DNA of 64,000 bases from Tardiphaga sp. GTDB lineage: Bacteria; Pseudomonadota; Alphaproteobacteria; Rhizobiales; Xanthobacteraceae. The stretch covers positions 1 through 64,000 of the forward strand of contig NZ_JAQGJT010000187.1 in assembly GCF_028290495.1 (NCBI RefSeq), in the 5' to 3' direction. Under the pieces are notes generated by a model that did no database searches, was not told the origin of the DNA, and worked only from the letters and a program-made list of their open reading frames with translations. This document shows positions 28,153-35,785 of the stretch, in pieces (the stretch's first letter is position 1; each line of letters begins with the position of its first letter). Both the position numbers and the translations under genes were made by a program.

Positions 28153-28175
28153 GATCTGTCAGCGTGTAACGTAGC

Positions 28176-28206
28176 AAGAGCGCGTCCGGACTCCGGGCGC
28201 GCTCTT
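28176..28206. terminator. Terminator after the PRC-barrel gene
   Basis: AAGAGCGCG and CGCGCTCTT form a 9-bp stem with an inner GC-rich loop, followed by TTACGTTTG. It lies between convergent genes. Confidence 0.75.
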
Positions 28207-28246
28207 TACGTTTGTCGGTAAAGCACGAAATCGCGCGTGGGCCGTC

Positions 28247-29464
28247 CTACGGCTTGCTCTTCAGCAGCGGGCAGTTGCCCTGATCCATCGGGCGGAACGC
28301 CTCATCGCCGGGCACGGTGGCCAGCAGTTTGTACAGATCCCATTTGCCTTTCGATTCCGACGGCTTCTTGACCTCGAACAGATACATGGTGTGGACCATG
28401 CGGCCGTCCTCACGAATTTTCCCGCCTTTGGCAAAGAAGTCATTCACGGGTGTCGCCTTCATCTGTGCCATCACCTTGCCGGCATCGTCTGTGCCCACAG
28501 CATCGATCGCCTTGAGGTAATGCATCGTCGCGGAATACAGCCCGGCCTGGATCATGGTCGGCATGGTGCCGACTTTTTCAAGAAAGCGGTTGGAGAAAGC
28601 GCGCGTCTCGTCGTTCATGTCCCAGTAGAACGCATCGGTCGTGATGAGACCCTGGGCCGCCTGCTGGCCGAGCGACTGGGTATCGACGATGTGCTGCAAC
28701 AGCGCGATCATCTTCTGGCCGCCTGCGATAATCCCGAATTCAGCGGCCTGCTTCAGCGCCGTGGTGGTATCGCCGCCAGCATTGGCGAGCGCAATCACCT
28801 TGGCTTTGGACGCTTGTGCCTGCAGCAGGAACGACGAGAAGTCCGACGAATTGAGCGGATGCCGGACGCTGCCCAGCACCTTGCCGCCGGCGGCTTTCAC
28901 GACATTTGAGGCGTCCCGTTCCAGCGCTGCACCGAATGCGTAGTCGGCGGTGATGAAGAACCAGGTGTCATCGCCGCGCTGGACCATCGCCTTGCCGGCC
29001 ACGTTGGACAGCGCGTAGGTGTCATAAGTCCAGTGCACGGTGTTGGGCGAACAGGCGATCCCTGTGATGTCCGAACTGCCGGCGCCGGAATTCAGGTGGA
29101 TGCGGTTCTTTTCGCGGGTGAGAGCGGAGATCGGCAGCGCCACCGATGAGGTGGGCACGTCGAGGATCGCATCGACCTTGTCGTTGTCATACCAGTTGCG
29201 CGCAATGTTGACGCCAACATCCGGTTTGTTCTGATGATCGGCGGAGACGACGATGACGGGCTTGCCGCGCACCTTGCCGCCGAAATCGGCAACGGCCATT
29301 TCCGTTGCGACCACCGAACCCTTGCCGGTGGCGTCGGCATAAAGGCTGGACATATCTGTGAGCACGCCAAGCTTGACGACATCATCGGAAATCTGGGCTT
29401 GGGCGGCGGTGGCTGTGAGCATGAATACGCAGCCGACGGTGATAGCGCGTGAACGCAAGGACAT
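28247..29464 (-). CDS. ABC transporter substrate-binding protein (branched-chain amino acid type)
   Basis: 405 residues with a signal peptide (cleavage near ATAAQAQ). It belongs to the Peripla_BP_6 (LivJ/UrtA-like) family: VVKLGVLTDMSSLYADATGK at the start and a two-lobe fold with FFITADYAFGAALERDASNV typical of this group. Ligands in the family range from branched-chain amino acids to amides and aromatic acids; the ligand is unknown here. No permease or ATPase of the Liv type lies next to it, so it is an orphan that must share a transporter encoded elsewhere. Confidence 0.88.
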   Translation of the reverse strand: MSLRSRAITVGCVFMLTATAAQAQISDDVVKLGVLTDMSSLYADATGKGSVVATEMAVADFGGKVRGKPVIVVSADHQNKPDVGVNIARNWYDNDKVDAILDVPTSSVALPISALTREKNRIHLNSGAGSSDITGIACSPNTVHWTYDTYALSNVAGKAMVQRGDDTWFFITADYAFGAALERDASNVVKAAGGKVLGSVRHPLNSSDFSSFLLQAQASKAKVIALANAGGDTTTALKQAAEFGIIAGGQKMIALLQHIVDTQSLGQQAAQGLITTDAFYWDMNDETRAFSNRFLEKVGTMPTMIQAGLYSATMHYLKAIDAVGTDDAGKVMAQMKATPVNDFFAKGGKIREDGRMVHTMYLFEVKKPSESKGKWDLYKLLATVPGDEAFRPMDQGNCPLLKSKP

Positions 29465-29630
29465 GGGGCTCCCTCATATTGTCTGCAGCTCTTGCGGCTG
29501 CGGAGGAAGTGTGCGCGGATTTGGCCGGTTCGGCAACACCTGTAGCTGGGTGGGGTTTTCTCATGCAGAAACACCCGCCGCGCGCCCCCACGGGAGATCG
29601 TTGCGGGTGGTTTAGTTAGTTCAGATGGAA

Positions 29631-31178
29631 TTACAATCCCGGCAACGCCGTGACGCTGACGTTGATTGCGCCATCAGCTTCTGCGATCACCCGCAGCGTC
29701 TTTGAATCGAACGCGATGCCGGCCAGCCGCAGGCTGGTGATCTCGGCGCCGACGCGGATACCGCTTTCGTTTCTCTGGAAATCGGTGATCGCGGATGCGA
29801 TCCGCTTTTGCGCATTGGTGGCGAACGGCTTCAGGTCGATCGTCGCGTGCTCCGCCAGCGCGTTCTGCAGGAGCGGCATGGCGGCGCGGGCGGCCTGGCC
29901 GAGCAGGCCGAACGCGGCCTCCGATTCCACCGCCAGTTCCACATTGACAAGCTTCAGCGTCTGCGTGGCCGGATCGAGCGCCGGCTTTCCCCAGATGTGT
30001 ACCGTGGCTTCGCCGCCGAAACCGAACCAGCTTTTCTTTTCCCTGGCGTTGACCAGCAGCGAGATCAGCAGCCGTTCCCCCGAGGCCTGAACGGTCGCCT
30101 TCTTGACGGTGACGTCGACCGAGCCGGAGCCGTCCTCCGGGAACGTGCGGCCGACCAGCTGCGTCTCGATGATCTTGTTGATCTCGGTGAATGGCATGTC
30201 GACCGGCACGCCGATATTGAGCTTGCCGGGCCCGGGCGGCACGATCGCCAGCGTCGCGGGGAACGGGCATTCCGGCGTTGTCTGCGTCGCGGTCACCCGC
30301 GTCTCGGCCTCGACGCCGAGCGTCAGCGTGACGTTGCTGGCATCGATGCGCGGCTGCGCTGCGACCGCGCGGATCGGCTTCAGTTCGAGAAACAGGCCCT
30401 GCACCGCGCTGGCGCCCTGCAGCGGAATCGAGCGGCACAGTTTCGCCCATTCGCGCCGTGCATTCTGCTCCAGCGCCGGATCGTTGCGCAGCCGCGCCTG
30501 CACGGCGGCGATCTGCTCGTTGACGGTCTTGTCGATCATCGGCTTGACCTGCGCCGGAACGCTGAGGCGGGCGCCGGCCATCGTCACGCTGGTGTCGCCG
30601 AGATTGACCTGCGCCGCGAGGTTCGGTTCGACGCGCCAGTTCGCGGTGAGTTGCGGGCGCGCTGTCAAAACGACATTGCCGCGGATCTCGGCATTGGCGT
30701 TGAGGTTCTTGATGTTGATGCTGCCGACCTGCTTGGCGACATTGCCGCCGAGCAGGTTGCCGAGCGCGCCGCCGAGCTGGTCGCGCAGGTTCGACGACAG
30801 CGCGCCGGTGACATTGAGCGTGCCGTTCAGCGGGGTGGCCAGCGTCAACGTATCGGCCGCGCCGGTCGCCGCGATCGGTCCGCGCGCCGCGCTCCATTTG
30901 ATTTGGGCGTTCTGCAGGATCTGCGGCACCGGATTTTCGGCGTCGCCGGCGAAATTACGCGGTGCGCCCTTGTCGGCGGCGTCGCGTATCGCGTTCAGCG
31001 GGATCGTCAACGGCGCGATGATACTGGAGGTCCGCGGCGCGGCCGGTAGTGGCGGCAATGGCGTCAGCACCGGCGCCGGTCCGGCGCCGCGCGGGGACAG
31101 ATAATCCATCACCTTGAGGGTGGCGACGAAAGATACCGCGACCAGTACGACTGAAATAAAAATGGTTTTAACGCGCAT
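29631..31178 (-). CDS. DUF4403 family membrane-anchored protein
   Basis: About 515 residues from the ATG at 31178 (MRVKTIFISVVLVAVSFVAT), which gives a clean N-terminal anchor; a GTG at 31205 is an alternative. The large periplasmic part matches the DUF4403 pattern: SIIAPLTIPLNAIRDAADKG, repeated amphipathic strands (NLNANAEIRGNVVLTARPQL), and a second lipid-binding-like lobe (VPVDMPFTEINKIIETQLVG). The domain resembles tubular lipid-binding proteins. The role is unknown, possibly lipid handling in the envelope. It is the next gene downstream of an L,D-transpeptidase on the same strand. Confidence 0.82.
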   Translation of the reverse strand: MRVKTIFISVVLVAVSFVATLKVMDYLSPRGAGPAPVLTPLPPLPAAPRTSSIIAPLTIPLNAIRDAADKGAPRNFAGDAENPVPQILQNAQIKWSAARGPIAATGAADTLTLATPLNGTLNVTGALSSNLRDQLGGALGNLLGGNVAKQVGSINIKNLNANAEIRGNVVLTARPQLTANWRVEPNLAAQVNLGDTSVTMAGARLSVPAQVKPMIDKTVNEQIAAVQARLRNDPALEQNARREWAKLCRSIPLQGASAVQGLFLELKPIRAVAAQPRIDASNVTLTLGVEAETRVTATQTTPECPFPATLAIVPPGPGKLNIGVPVDMPFTEINKIIETQLVGRTFPEDGSGSVDVTVKKATVQASGERLLISLLVNAREKKSWFGFGGEATVHIWGKPALDPATQTLKLVNVELAVESEAAFGLLGQAARAAMPLLQNALAEHATIDLKPFATNAQKRIASAITDFQRNESGIRVGAEITSLRLAGIAFDSKTLRVIAEADGAINVSVTALPGL

Positions 31179-31232
31179 CGATGCCCCGCTGAATATGCGG
31201 GACACTATCGCGCCGCAACACGGCGCGCCAGA

Positions 31233-31258
31233 GCGGCCATGTTACGGAACATGGCCGC
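31233..31258 (-). terminator. Hairpin after the second L,D-transpeptidase
   Basis: Perfect 11-bp stem (GCGGCCATGTT/AACATGGCCGC) with an ACGG loop, 16 bases beyond the stop. There is no T-run, so termination is not certain; it may protect the mRNA end instead. Confidence 0.45.
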
Positions 31259-31274
31259 GGTTACGGCAGGTTGA

Positions 31275-31961
31275 TCAGCCGCGCTTGCCGGTCGGATTGT
31301 CGGCGCGGCGGTCCATCGGCAGCACGATCACCCGGGTGCCGACATTGACGCGGGAATACAGGTCCGAGACGTCCTGGTTGGTCAGGCGGATGCAGCCGGA
31401 AGACACCTGCGTGCCGATCGTCTCCGGCATGTTGGTGCCGTGGATGCGGTAGATGGTGCCGCCGAGATACATCGCGCGGGCGCCGAGCGGATTGCCGGGG
31501 CCGCCAGCCATGTGGCGTGGCAGATAGGGCTGGCGCGCGATCATTTCCGGGGGCGGCGTCCAGGCCGGCCACTCCGCCTTCCTGGTCACGGTCTGCACGC
31601 CGGACCAGGTGAAGCCGTCGCGGCCAACGCCGATGCCGTAGCGGATCGCCTGACCGCCTCCGAGCACATAGTACAGATAGGTGTTGGGCGTATCGATGAT
31701 GATGGTGCCCGGCGCCTCGCGGGTGGCGTAGGTGACAACCTGACGCTTGAACCGCGCCTGCTGCTCGACCACGGCATTGTCTTCATCAACCTGCGGTGCC
31801 TGTACCTGCGGCGCCGGCTGCCACGGTGCCGGCGGCGTCATGAAGAACGGAAACAGCGGCAATGGCGCGGCCTGCGCCGGGGTGAAGGCCAGCGATCCGA
31901 TCGCCAGCGCGCCGATGGCGGCGGTGCGGCAGATCATCGTGATGCGGTTGAAATCGGTCAT
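31275..31961 (-). CDS. L,D-transpeptidase (YkuD family), second copy
   Basis: 228 residues with a signal peptide (LAFTPAQA). The YkuD domain is a close paralogue of the one at 2034-3194, sharing DTPNTYLYYVL, GRDGFTW, RKAEWP, AGGPGNP and GARAMYLG. The catalytic motif is complete: HGTNMPETIG and SSGCIRLTN with His, Cys and the conserved Arg. The Pro-rich spacer of the other copy is lacking. It should act on peptidoglycan in the periplasm. GGAGA precedes the ATG. Its 130-base upstream region is duplicated in front of a small reading frame further upstream. Confidence 0.9.
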   Translation of the reverse strand: MTDFNRITMICRTAAIGALAIGSLAFTPAQAAPLPLFPFFMTPPAPWQPAPQVQAPQVDEDNAVVEQQARFKRQVVTYATREAPGTIIIDTPNTYLYYVLGGGQAIRYGIGVGRDGFTWSGVQTVTRKAEWPAWTPPPEMIARQPYLPRHMAGGPGNPLGARAMYLGGTIYRIHGTNMPETIGTQVSSGCIRLTNQDVSDLYSRVNVGTRVIVLPMDRRADNPTGKRG

Positions 31962-31969
31962 GGTCTGTC

Positions 31970-32099
31970 TCCGTTGAGCGCCCAGTCGAGCGCCGGTTCG
32001 GCGCTTCGTTGGGAGGAGAGTTAGCTGGCGCGCGTTTCACCTGGTTTGCGTCGGCCGGGCAAAACGGTTTCGTCGCATCGGGGAATTGTGTCGTCGCGG
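31970..32099. repeat. Duplicated leader region, copy A (before the L,D-transpeptidase)
   Basis: It shares with copy B, in the same order: a TCTCCGTT block containing the ribosome binding site, GCCCAG, a 22-base identity beginning AGCGCCGGTTCGGCG, GGCGTCG-type spacer, CAAAACGGTT and GAATTGT-TCGTCG. The copy ends at the start codon ATGACC on the minus strand. The two copies probably represent duplicated promoters and leaders. Confidence 0.6.
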
Positions 32100-32187
32100 T
32101 ACAGGGCGGTGAAGGATACGAGGCACCGCGCAAAAAAGCCCGGCGGTTCGGATCCCGCCGGGCTTCTGATTGGTATTGCGGTGCGGG

Positions 32188-32271
32188 CTAGATCACGCCC
32201 AACACGATCGCGCCGACAAACGCTATCGCGGCGTAGGCGGCAGCAGCGCTCAATTGACTGTAGAGGTCCAT
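32188..32271 (-). CDS. Tiny membrane protein (27 aa) under an EcfG promoter
   Basis: The frame starts at the ATG at 32271, preceded by GGAGAG at good spacing, and ends with TAG. It begins MDLYSQLS, continues with an Ala-rich helix and ends in a hydrophobic stretch FVGAIVLGVI, enough for one membrane span. An EcfG-type promoter with a leader of about 26 bases points at this start, the same geometry as for the PRC-barrel gene. The size is too small for ordinary gene calling. Function unknown; a stress-induced membrane microprotein is the likeliest reading. Confidence 0.6.
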   Translation of the reverse strand: MDLYSQLSAAAAYAAIAFVGAIVLGVI

Positions 32272-32390
32272 GGGAACTCTCCGGTTGAGGTCGCATCCCG
32301 TGTAACGCGGAGCGTCGCGAAGCGTTCCTTGCCCGGTCGGGAATTTTCGCGACGGCGAATGTGCATTTCGAAAGAAGCAAGAGTGGTCAT
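32250..32390 (-). CDS. Possible small ORF (46 aa) behind a duplicated leader
   Basis: The frame begins ATGACC at 32390, after CGGAGA at the same distance as in the second L,D-transpeptidase gene, whose leader it shares. It encodes a basic peptide (MTTLASFEMHIRRREN ...) and overlaps the tiny membrane gene out of frame by 22 bases. An EcfG promoter lies within it. The residues show no domain, and codon use is less G/C-rich than in neighbouring genes. It may be a real small gene, or a decayed copy of the 5' end of a transpeptidase gene. Confidence 0.3.
   Translation of the reverse strand: MTTLASFEMHIRRRENSRPGKERFATLRVTRDATSTGEFPWTSTVN
32304..32328 (-). promoter_or_regulatory. EcfG-type promoter for the 27-aa gene
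   Basis: On the minus strand GGAAC (32328-32324), 16 bases, CGTT (32307-32304). It lies 33 bases before the ATG at 32271. Element sequence, spacing and leader length agree with the promoter at 27564. Confidence 0.72.
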
Positions 32391-32393
32391 GGA

Positions 32394-32522
32394 AAATCTC
32401 CGTTTGTGCCCAGAGCGCCGGTTCGGCGCTTCGTTGAACGGATGACTACAAAGCGGAGGTTTCCGGCTGTTGGCGTCGAAAGCGCAAAACGGTTCATCGC
32501 CGGGAGAATTGTTTCGTCGTCG
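32394..32522. repeat. Duplicated leader region, copy B
   Basis: Counterpart of 31970-32099, with the same blocks in the same order. It precedes the 46-residue frame. The remaining gap 32523-32745 contains only hairpins, one at 32697-32723 and a 7-bp GGGCCTT/AAGGCCC one nearby; no gene was seen there. Confidence 0.6.
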
Positions 32523-32696
32523 TGTCGTCGCCTGTCTTTGCCGGCGCTGCCGGCCGCCCGTGCTCGCCGGTGCCGCGGTGTGGTGACGCGCCCTGTGCCG
32601 TCGGTGCCGACGGGCCGCGATACCACTGTTGTGTAGTTAAGTACCGGATCAGTATCCGGGGCGTGAGCGAGGGCCTTATCAGGAAAGGCCCGGAGC

Positions 32697-32723
32697 CTGT
32701 CCCGGACGCTGCGTCCGGGACAG
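32697..32723 (-). terminator. Hairpin downstream of the ABC permease gene
   Basis: Perfect 11-bp stem CTGTCCCGGAC/GTCCGGGACAG with a five-base loop, 23 bases past the permease stop. It has no T-run on the minus strand, so it is likely an imperfect terminator. Confidence 0.5.
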
Positions 32724-32745
32724 AAGCCGTTATTCCGAACCCAAC

Positions 32746-33618
32746 CTACTCGTTGATCGTCGCATCCGGCCGCCAGGTCAGCAGCCGGTTTTCGAGTGCG
32801 GTGAGCAGCCATTCCGCGGCCAGCGCCACCACGGCGATGACGATCATCGCGGCGAACACGCCGTTCGAGTCGAACGAGCCCTGTGCCGTGGCAATGAGAA
32901 GGCCTATGCCCTCGCGTGCGCCCAGAAATTCGCCGACAATGGCGCCGACCAGCGCGAAGCCGAACGAGACGTGCAGGCTGGCCAGGATCCACGACAGTGC
33001 CGACGGGATGACGACCGCGCGGGTCATCTGCCAGTTCGAGGCACCGAGGATGCGGGCATTGGCGATCAGGTTCTTGTCGGCCTCGCGCACGCCCTGGAAG
33101 GCGTTGGCGAACACCACGAAGAACACCATCACCACGGCCAATGCGATCTTCGATGCCGCGCCGAGACCGAGGGCCACGATGAAGATCGAGCCGAGCACCA
33201 CGCGCGGAATCGAATTCGCCACCTTGATGTAGATCGAGAATACGTCGGACAGGAGCTGGTTGCGGCCGAGCGCAATGCCGCACAAGATGCCAGCGACCGC
33301 GCCGATCAGGAAGCCGGCGCCAGCTTCGTAGATGGTCACGGCGATCTGCTTCCACAGCGGCCCGATGGAGGTGCCGTTCTCCGTCCAGTCGATCAGCTTG
33401 GTCACGATGCCGGAGGGCTGGCCGAAAAAGAACGGATCGATCAGGCCGACGCGGACGCCGAGCTCCCAGCCGCCGATGATGAACACCAGCACGGCAAGGC
33501 GCAGCACCAGCACCAGACGCGCATGACGGCGCATCCGCTCGACGGCGGTTTCCAGTTTGGGATCGGCGGGCAGGGGTGAGGTGATGCTTGAATCAGTCAT
33601 GTCAGTGTCCCCGGACAT
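32746..33618 (-). CDS. ABC transporter permease (SsuC/TauC type)
   Basis: 290 residues (or 284 from the ATG at 33600). It has six or so membrane helices and the inner-membrane coupling loop GASNWQMTRAVVIPSALSWI, the EAA-type motif that contacts the ATPase. It forms one importer with the ATPase and the binding protein encoded just upstream on the same strand. The family moves sulfonates, taurine, nitrate, pyrimidine precursors or aromatic acids. The stop of the ATPase gene lies one base before the first possible start. Confidence 0.88.
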   Translation of the reverse strand: MSGDTDMTDSSITSPLPADPKLETAVERMRRHARLVLVLRLAVLVFIIGGWELGVRVGLIDPFFFGQPSGIVTKLIDWTENGTSIGPLWKQIAVTIYEAGAGFLIGAVAGILCGIALGRNQLLSDVFSIYIKVANSIPRVVLGSIFIVALGLGAASKIALAVVMVFFVVFANAFQGVREADKNLIANARILGASNWQMTRAVVIPSALSWILASLHVSFGFALVGAIVGEFLGAREGIGLLIATAQGSFDSNGVFAAMIVIAVVALAAEWLLTALENRLLTWRPDATINE

Positions 33619-33619
33619 G

Positions 33620-34414
33620 TCAATGTCCCGCCCGTGCGCGAAGCACTTCTTCCCGGAGATCGTCGTTGATTTTTCGCGCGATGGCGATGAAGCGTTCGTC
33701 GTAACGCAAGGTGGCGACGTCGCGCGGCCGCGGCAGGTCGATGGTGTGCACCGACTTGACCCGCGCCGGGCGCGTGGTCAGCACGGCGACGCGGTCGGCC
33801 AGCAGGATCGCCTCGTCGAGATCGTGGGTGACGAACAGCACCGCGGACTTTGCTTGCGCCCAGAGCTGCAGCAGTTCTTCCTGCATCAGTTCGCGGGTCT
33901 GCACGTCGAGCGCGGAGAACGGCTCGTCCATCAGCAGCACCTGCGGATTGTTGATAAAAGTCTGCGCCAATGCCACGCGCTTGCGCATGCCGCCGGACAA
34001 CTGGTGCGGATGATGGCCCTCGAAACCCTTCAGGCCGACGCGGATGATCCAGTCGCGCGCTTCGGCTTCGGCCTGGTCTTTCTTGATGCCGCGAAACAGC
34101 GGCCCGGCCATCACATTGTGCAGCACGTCGCGCCACGGAAATACGGCGTCCTGCTGGAACACAAAGCCGACGCGGCGGTCGACGCCGTCGACCTTCTTGT
34201 CGAACAGGGTGACTTCGCCGGCTTGCGGTCTTGCAAGGCCCGCGATCAGGCCCAACGTTGTCGATTTGCCGCAGCCGGTGGGGCCGACGATGGCCATGAA
34301 TTCGCCGGGCGCGATGCTGAGGTCAAAATCCTCCAGCGCCGACAGCAGTTCGCCGGATGGCGTGACGAAGCGCCGGGCAACGTGTTTGAGTTCGATAGCG
34401 GAGGGGGAGGGCAT
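33620..34414 (-). CDS. ABC transporter ATP-binding protein (SsuB/TauB type)
   Basis: 264 residues with a single ABC domain: Walker A GPTGCGKSTTLG, Q-loop VFQQDAVFPW, signature LSGGMRKRVALAQ, Walker B VLLMDEPFSALD and H-loop VTHDLDEAILL. The sequence around the Q-loop and D-loop fits the nitrate/sulfonate/taurine class. It energises the permease encoded next. A palindromic repeat separates it from the binding-protein gene, but all three genes are codirectional and probably one operon. Confidence 0.9.
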   Translation of the reverse strand: MPSPSAIELKHVARRFVTPSGELLSALEDFDLSIAPGEFMAIVGPTGCGKSTTLGLIAGLARPQAGEVTLFDKKVDGVDRRVGFVFQQDAVFPWRDVLHNVMAGPLFRGIKKDQAEAEARDWIIRVGLKGFEGHHPHQLSGGMRKRVALAQTFINNPQVLLMDEPFSALDVQTRELMQEELLQLWAQAKSAVLFVTHDLDEAILLADRVAVLTTRPARVKSVHTIDLPRPRDVATLRYDERFIAIARKINDDLREEVLRARAGH

Positions 34415-34451
34415 GCGGAAATTTCTCGATTGCGGATGGAGAACCCAGGCT

Positions 34452-34560
34452 GTCGTTCCGGGGCGCGGGCGGCGTCAGCCGCATGCGAACCCGGAACCTC
34501 GAACTGTTCATCGTCAGGTTCCGGGTTCGTTCGGGCGTTGCCCTCGCGCCCCGGAACGAC
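34452..34560. repeat. Palindromic repeat with perfect 16-bp ends
   Basis: A 109-base unit. Its ends GTCGTTCCGGGGCGCG and CGCGCCCCGGAACGAC are perfect inverted repeats. A second perfect 14-bp hairpin lies inside (CGAACCCGGAACCT/AGGTTCCGGGTTCG). It fills the gap between the binding-protein and ATPase genes of an ABC importer and could stabilise or shorten the polycistronic mRNA. Confidence 0.8.
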
Positions 34561-34567
34561 GAGCAGG

Positions 34568-35581
34568 TCAATGCGTCGCGTTCGCCTTGATGACAAAATC
34601 CGTGGTGTAGGTCTTCGCCAGATCAATCGTCTTGCCCTGTAGGTTGGGCGAGAAGCTGGTCAGCACCTTGAGGACCGATTCCGGTGCACCGGCCGGCATC
34701 ATGCCATCCGGCGAATATTGCGCACGGCCTTCGCGCAGGCCCTGAACGTAGAGATCGAGTTCGCCGGCATAATAATCCTTCGGCATCGCCGCGGCGATCT
34801 CTTCCGGCGAGTGGGTGTGCATCCACTTCAGCGTCTTGACCATCACGTTGACGACTTTTTGCGCGGTCTCCTTGTTGGCTTCCATCCAGGCGCGGTCCAT
34901 GTACAGGCAGGCTGCGGGATAGTCGCTGCCGAGCGCGGCGCGGGTCGTTTCCGGGGTGCGCAGGTCGATGCCGACCTTGGCGGTGCCGTTCTTGATGGCG
35001 CGCGCCACCGTCGGTTCGGTGGTCATGCCGGACACGATCTTGCCCTGCTGCATCGAGGCCAGAAACGTATCACCGGCGCCGACCGGCACCAGAGAGTAGT
35101 CCTGCGGTTTGAGCCCGGCCTTGGCGGCCAGCGCCCGGGTCAGGAAGTCGGTGGCCGAGCCGAGCCCGGTGACGCCCAGCGCCTGGCCCTTCCAGTTGGC
35201 GGGATCCTTCAGCTTGTCGGCGTCGGCAGCCTTGACCAGCACCACTTCGCCCGGGGCGACGGCGAACTGCACCACCGAGGTGATGAACTTGCCTTTCGAC
35301 TGCAGGTCGATGGTGTGGTCGTAGAAGCCCACCACACCCTGCACTTCGCGCGCCAGCAGAGCCGTGGCCGCCTGCGAACCCGAGGTGGAATTGAACAATT
35401 CGACGTCGAGGCCCTGCTCCTTGAAGAAGCCGAGCTGGGCTGCGAGCTTGGCCGGCAAATAGATCTGCTTGTCGATGCCGCCGACCATGATCTTGATCGG
35501 GGTCTGGGCGGCGGCCGGCTGGGCGAGCAGCGCGGCGGCAGACAATGCGGCGCCGATCGCCGCGGTGATGATTTTTCGCAT
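34568..35581 (-). CDS. ABC transporter substrate-binding protein (SsuA/NMT1 type)
   Basis: 337 residues from the ATG at 35581 (MRKIITAAIGAALSAAAL), after AAGGGAAAC; a longer frame to 35779 has no plausible N-terminus. A signal peptide ends near QPAAAQ. The fold is that of SsuA/THI5-like proteins: IYLPAKLAAQLGFFKEQGLD, FYDHTIDLQSKG, GLGSATDFLTRALAAKAGLK and KIVSGMTTEPTVARAI. Ligands in this family include sulfonates, pyrimidine precursors and aromatic acids, and the true ligand cannot be told. First gene of the importer operon. Confidence 0.88.
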   Translation of the reverse strand: MRKIITAAIGAALSAAALLAQPAAAQTPIKIMVGGIDKQIYLPAKLAAQLGFFKEQGLDVELFNSTSGSQAATALLAREVQGVVGFYDHTIDLQSKGKFITSVVQFAVAPGEVVLVKAADADKLKDPANWKGQALGVTGLGSATDFLTRALAAKAGLKPQDYSLVPVGAGDTFLASMQQGKIVSGMTTEPTVARAIKNGTAKVGIDLRTPETTRAALGSDYPAACLYMDRAWMEANKETAQKVVNVMVKTLKWMHTHSPEEIAAAMPKDYYAGELDLYVQGLREGRAQYSPDGMMPAGAPESVLKVLTSFSPNLQGKTIDLAKTYTTDFVIKANATH

Positions 35582-35785
35582 GGACGTTTCCCTTGTGGCG
35601 TTGGATGCGTCGCGGCGAGGCAGGAGATCCCCCGTTACCGTCACATGCGTCAATCTGCTACTATCAGGGCCTTGCGCAGTGCAAGCTGTCAATCCGTCAT
35701 TTGATGTCGGGAGCGCTTGGGTTACGGGTAGGCATGGTGCGGTGCGGTGCAAAATCCGCATCCGGATCAGAGGGTGCAACCGCGG

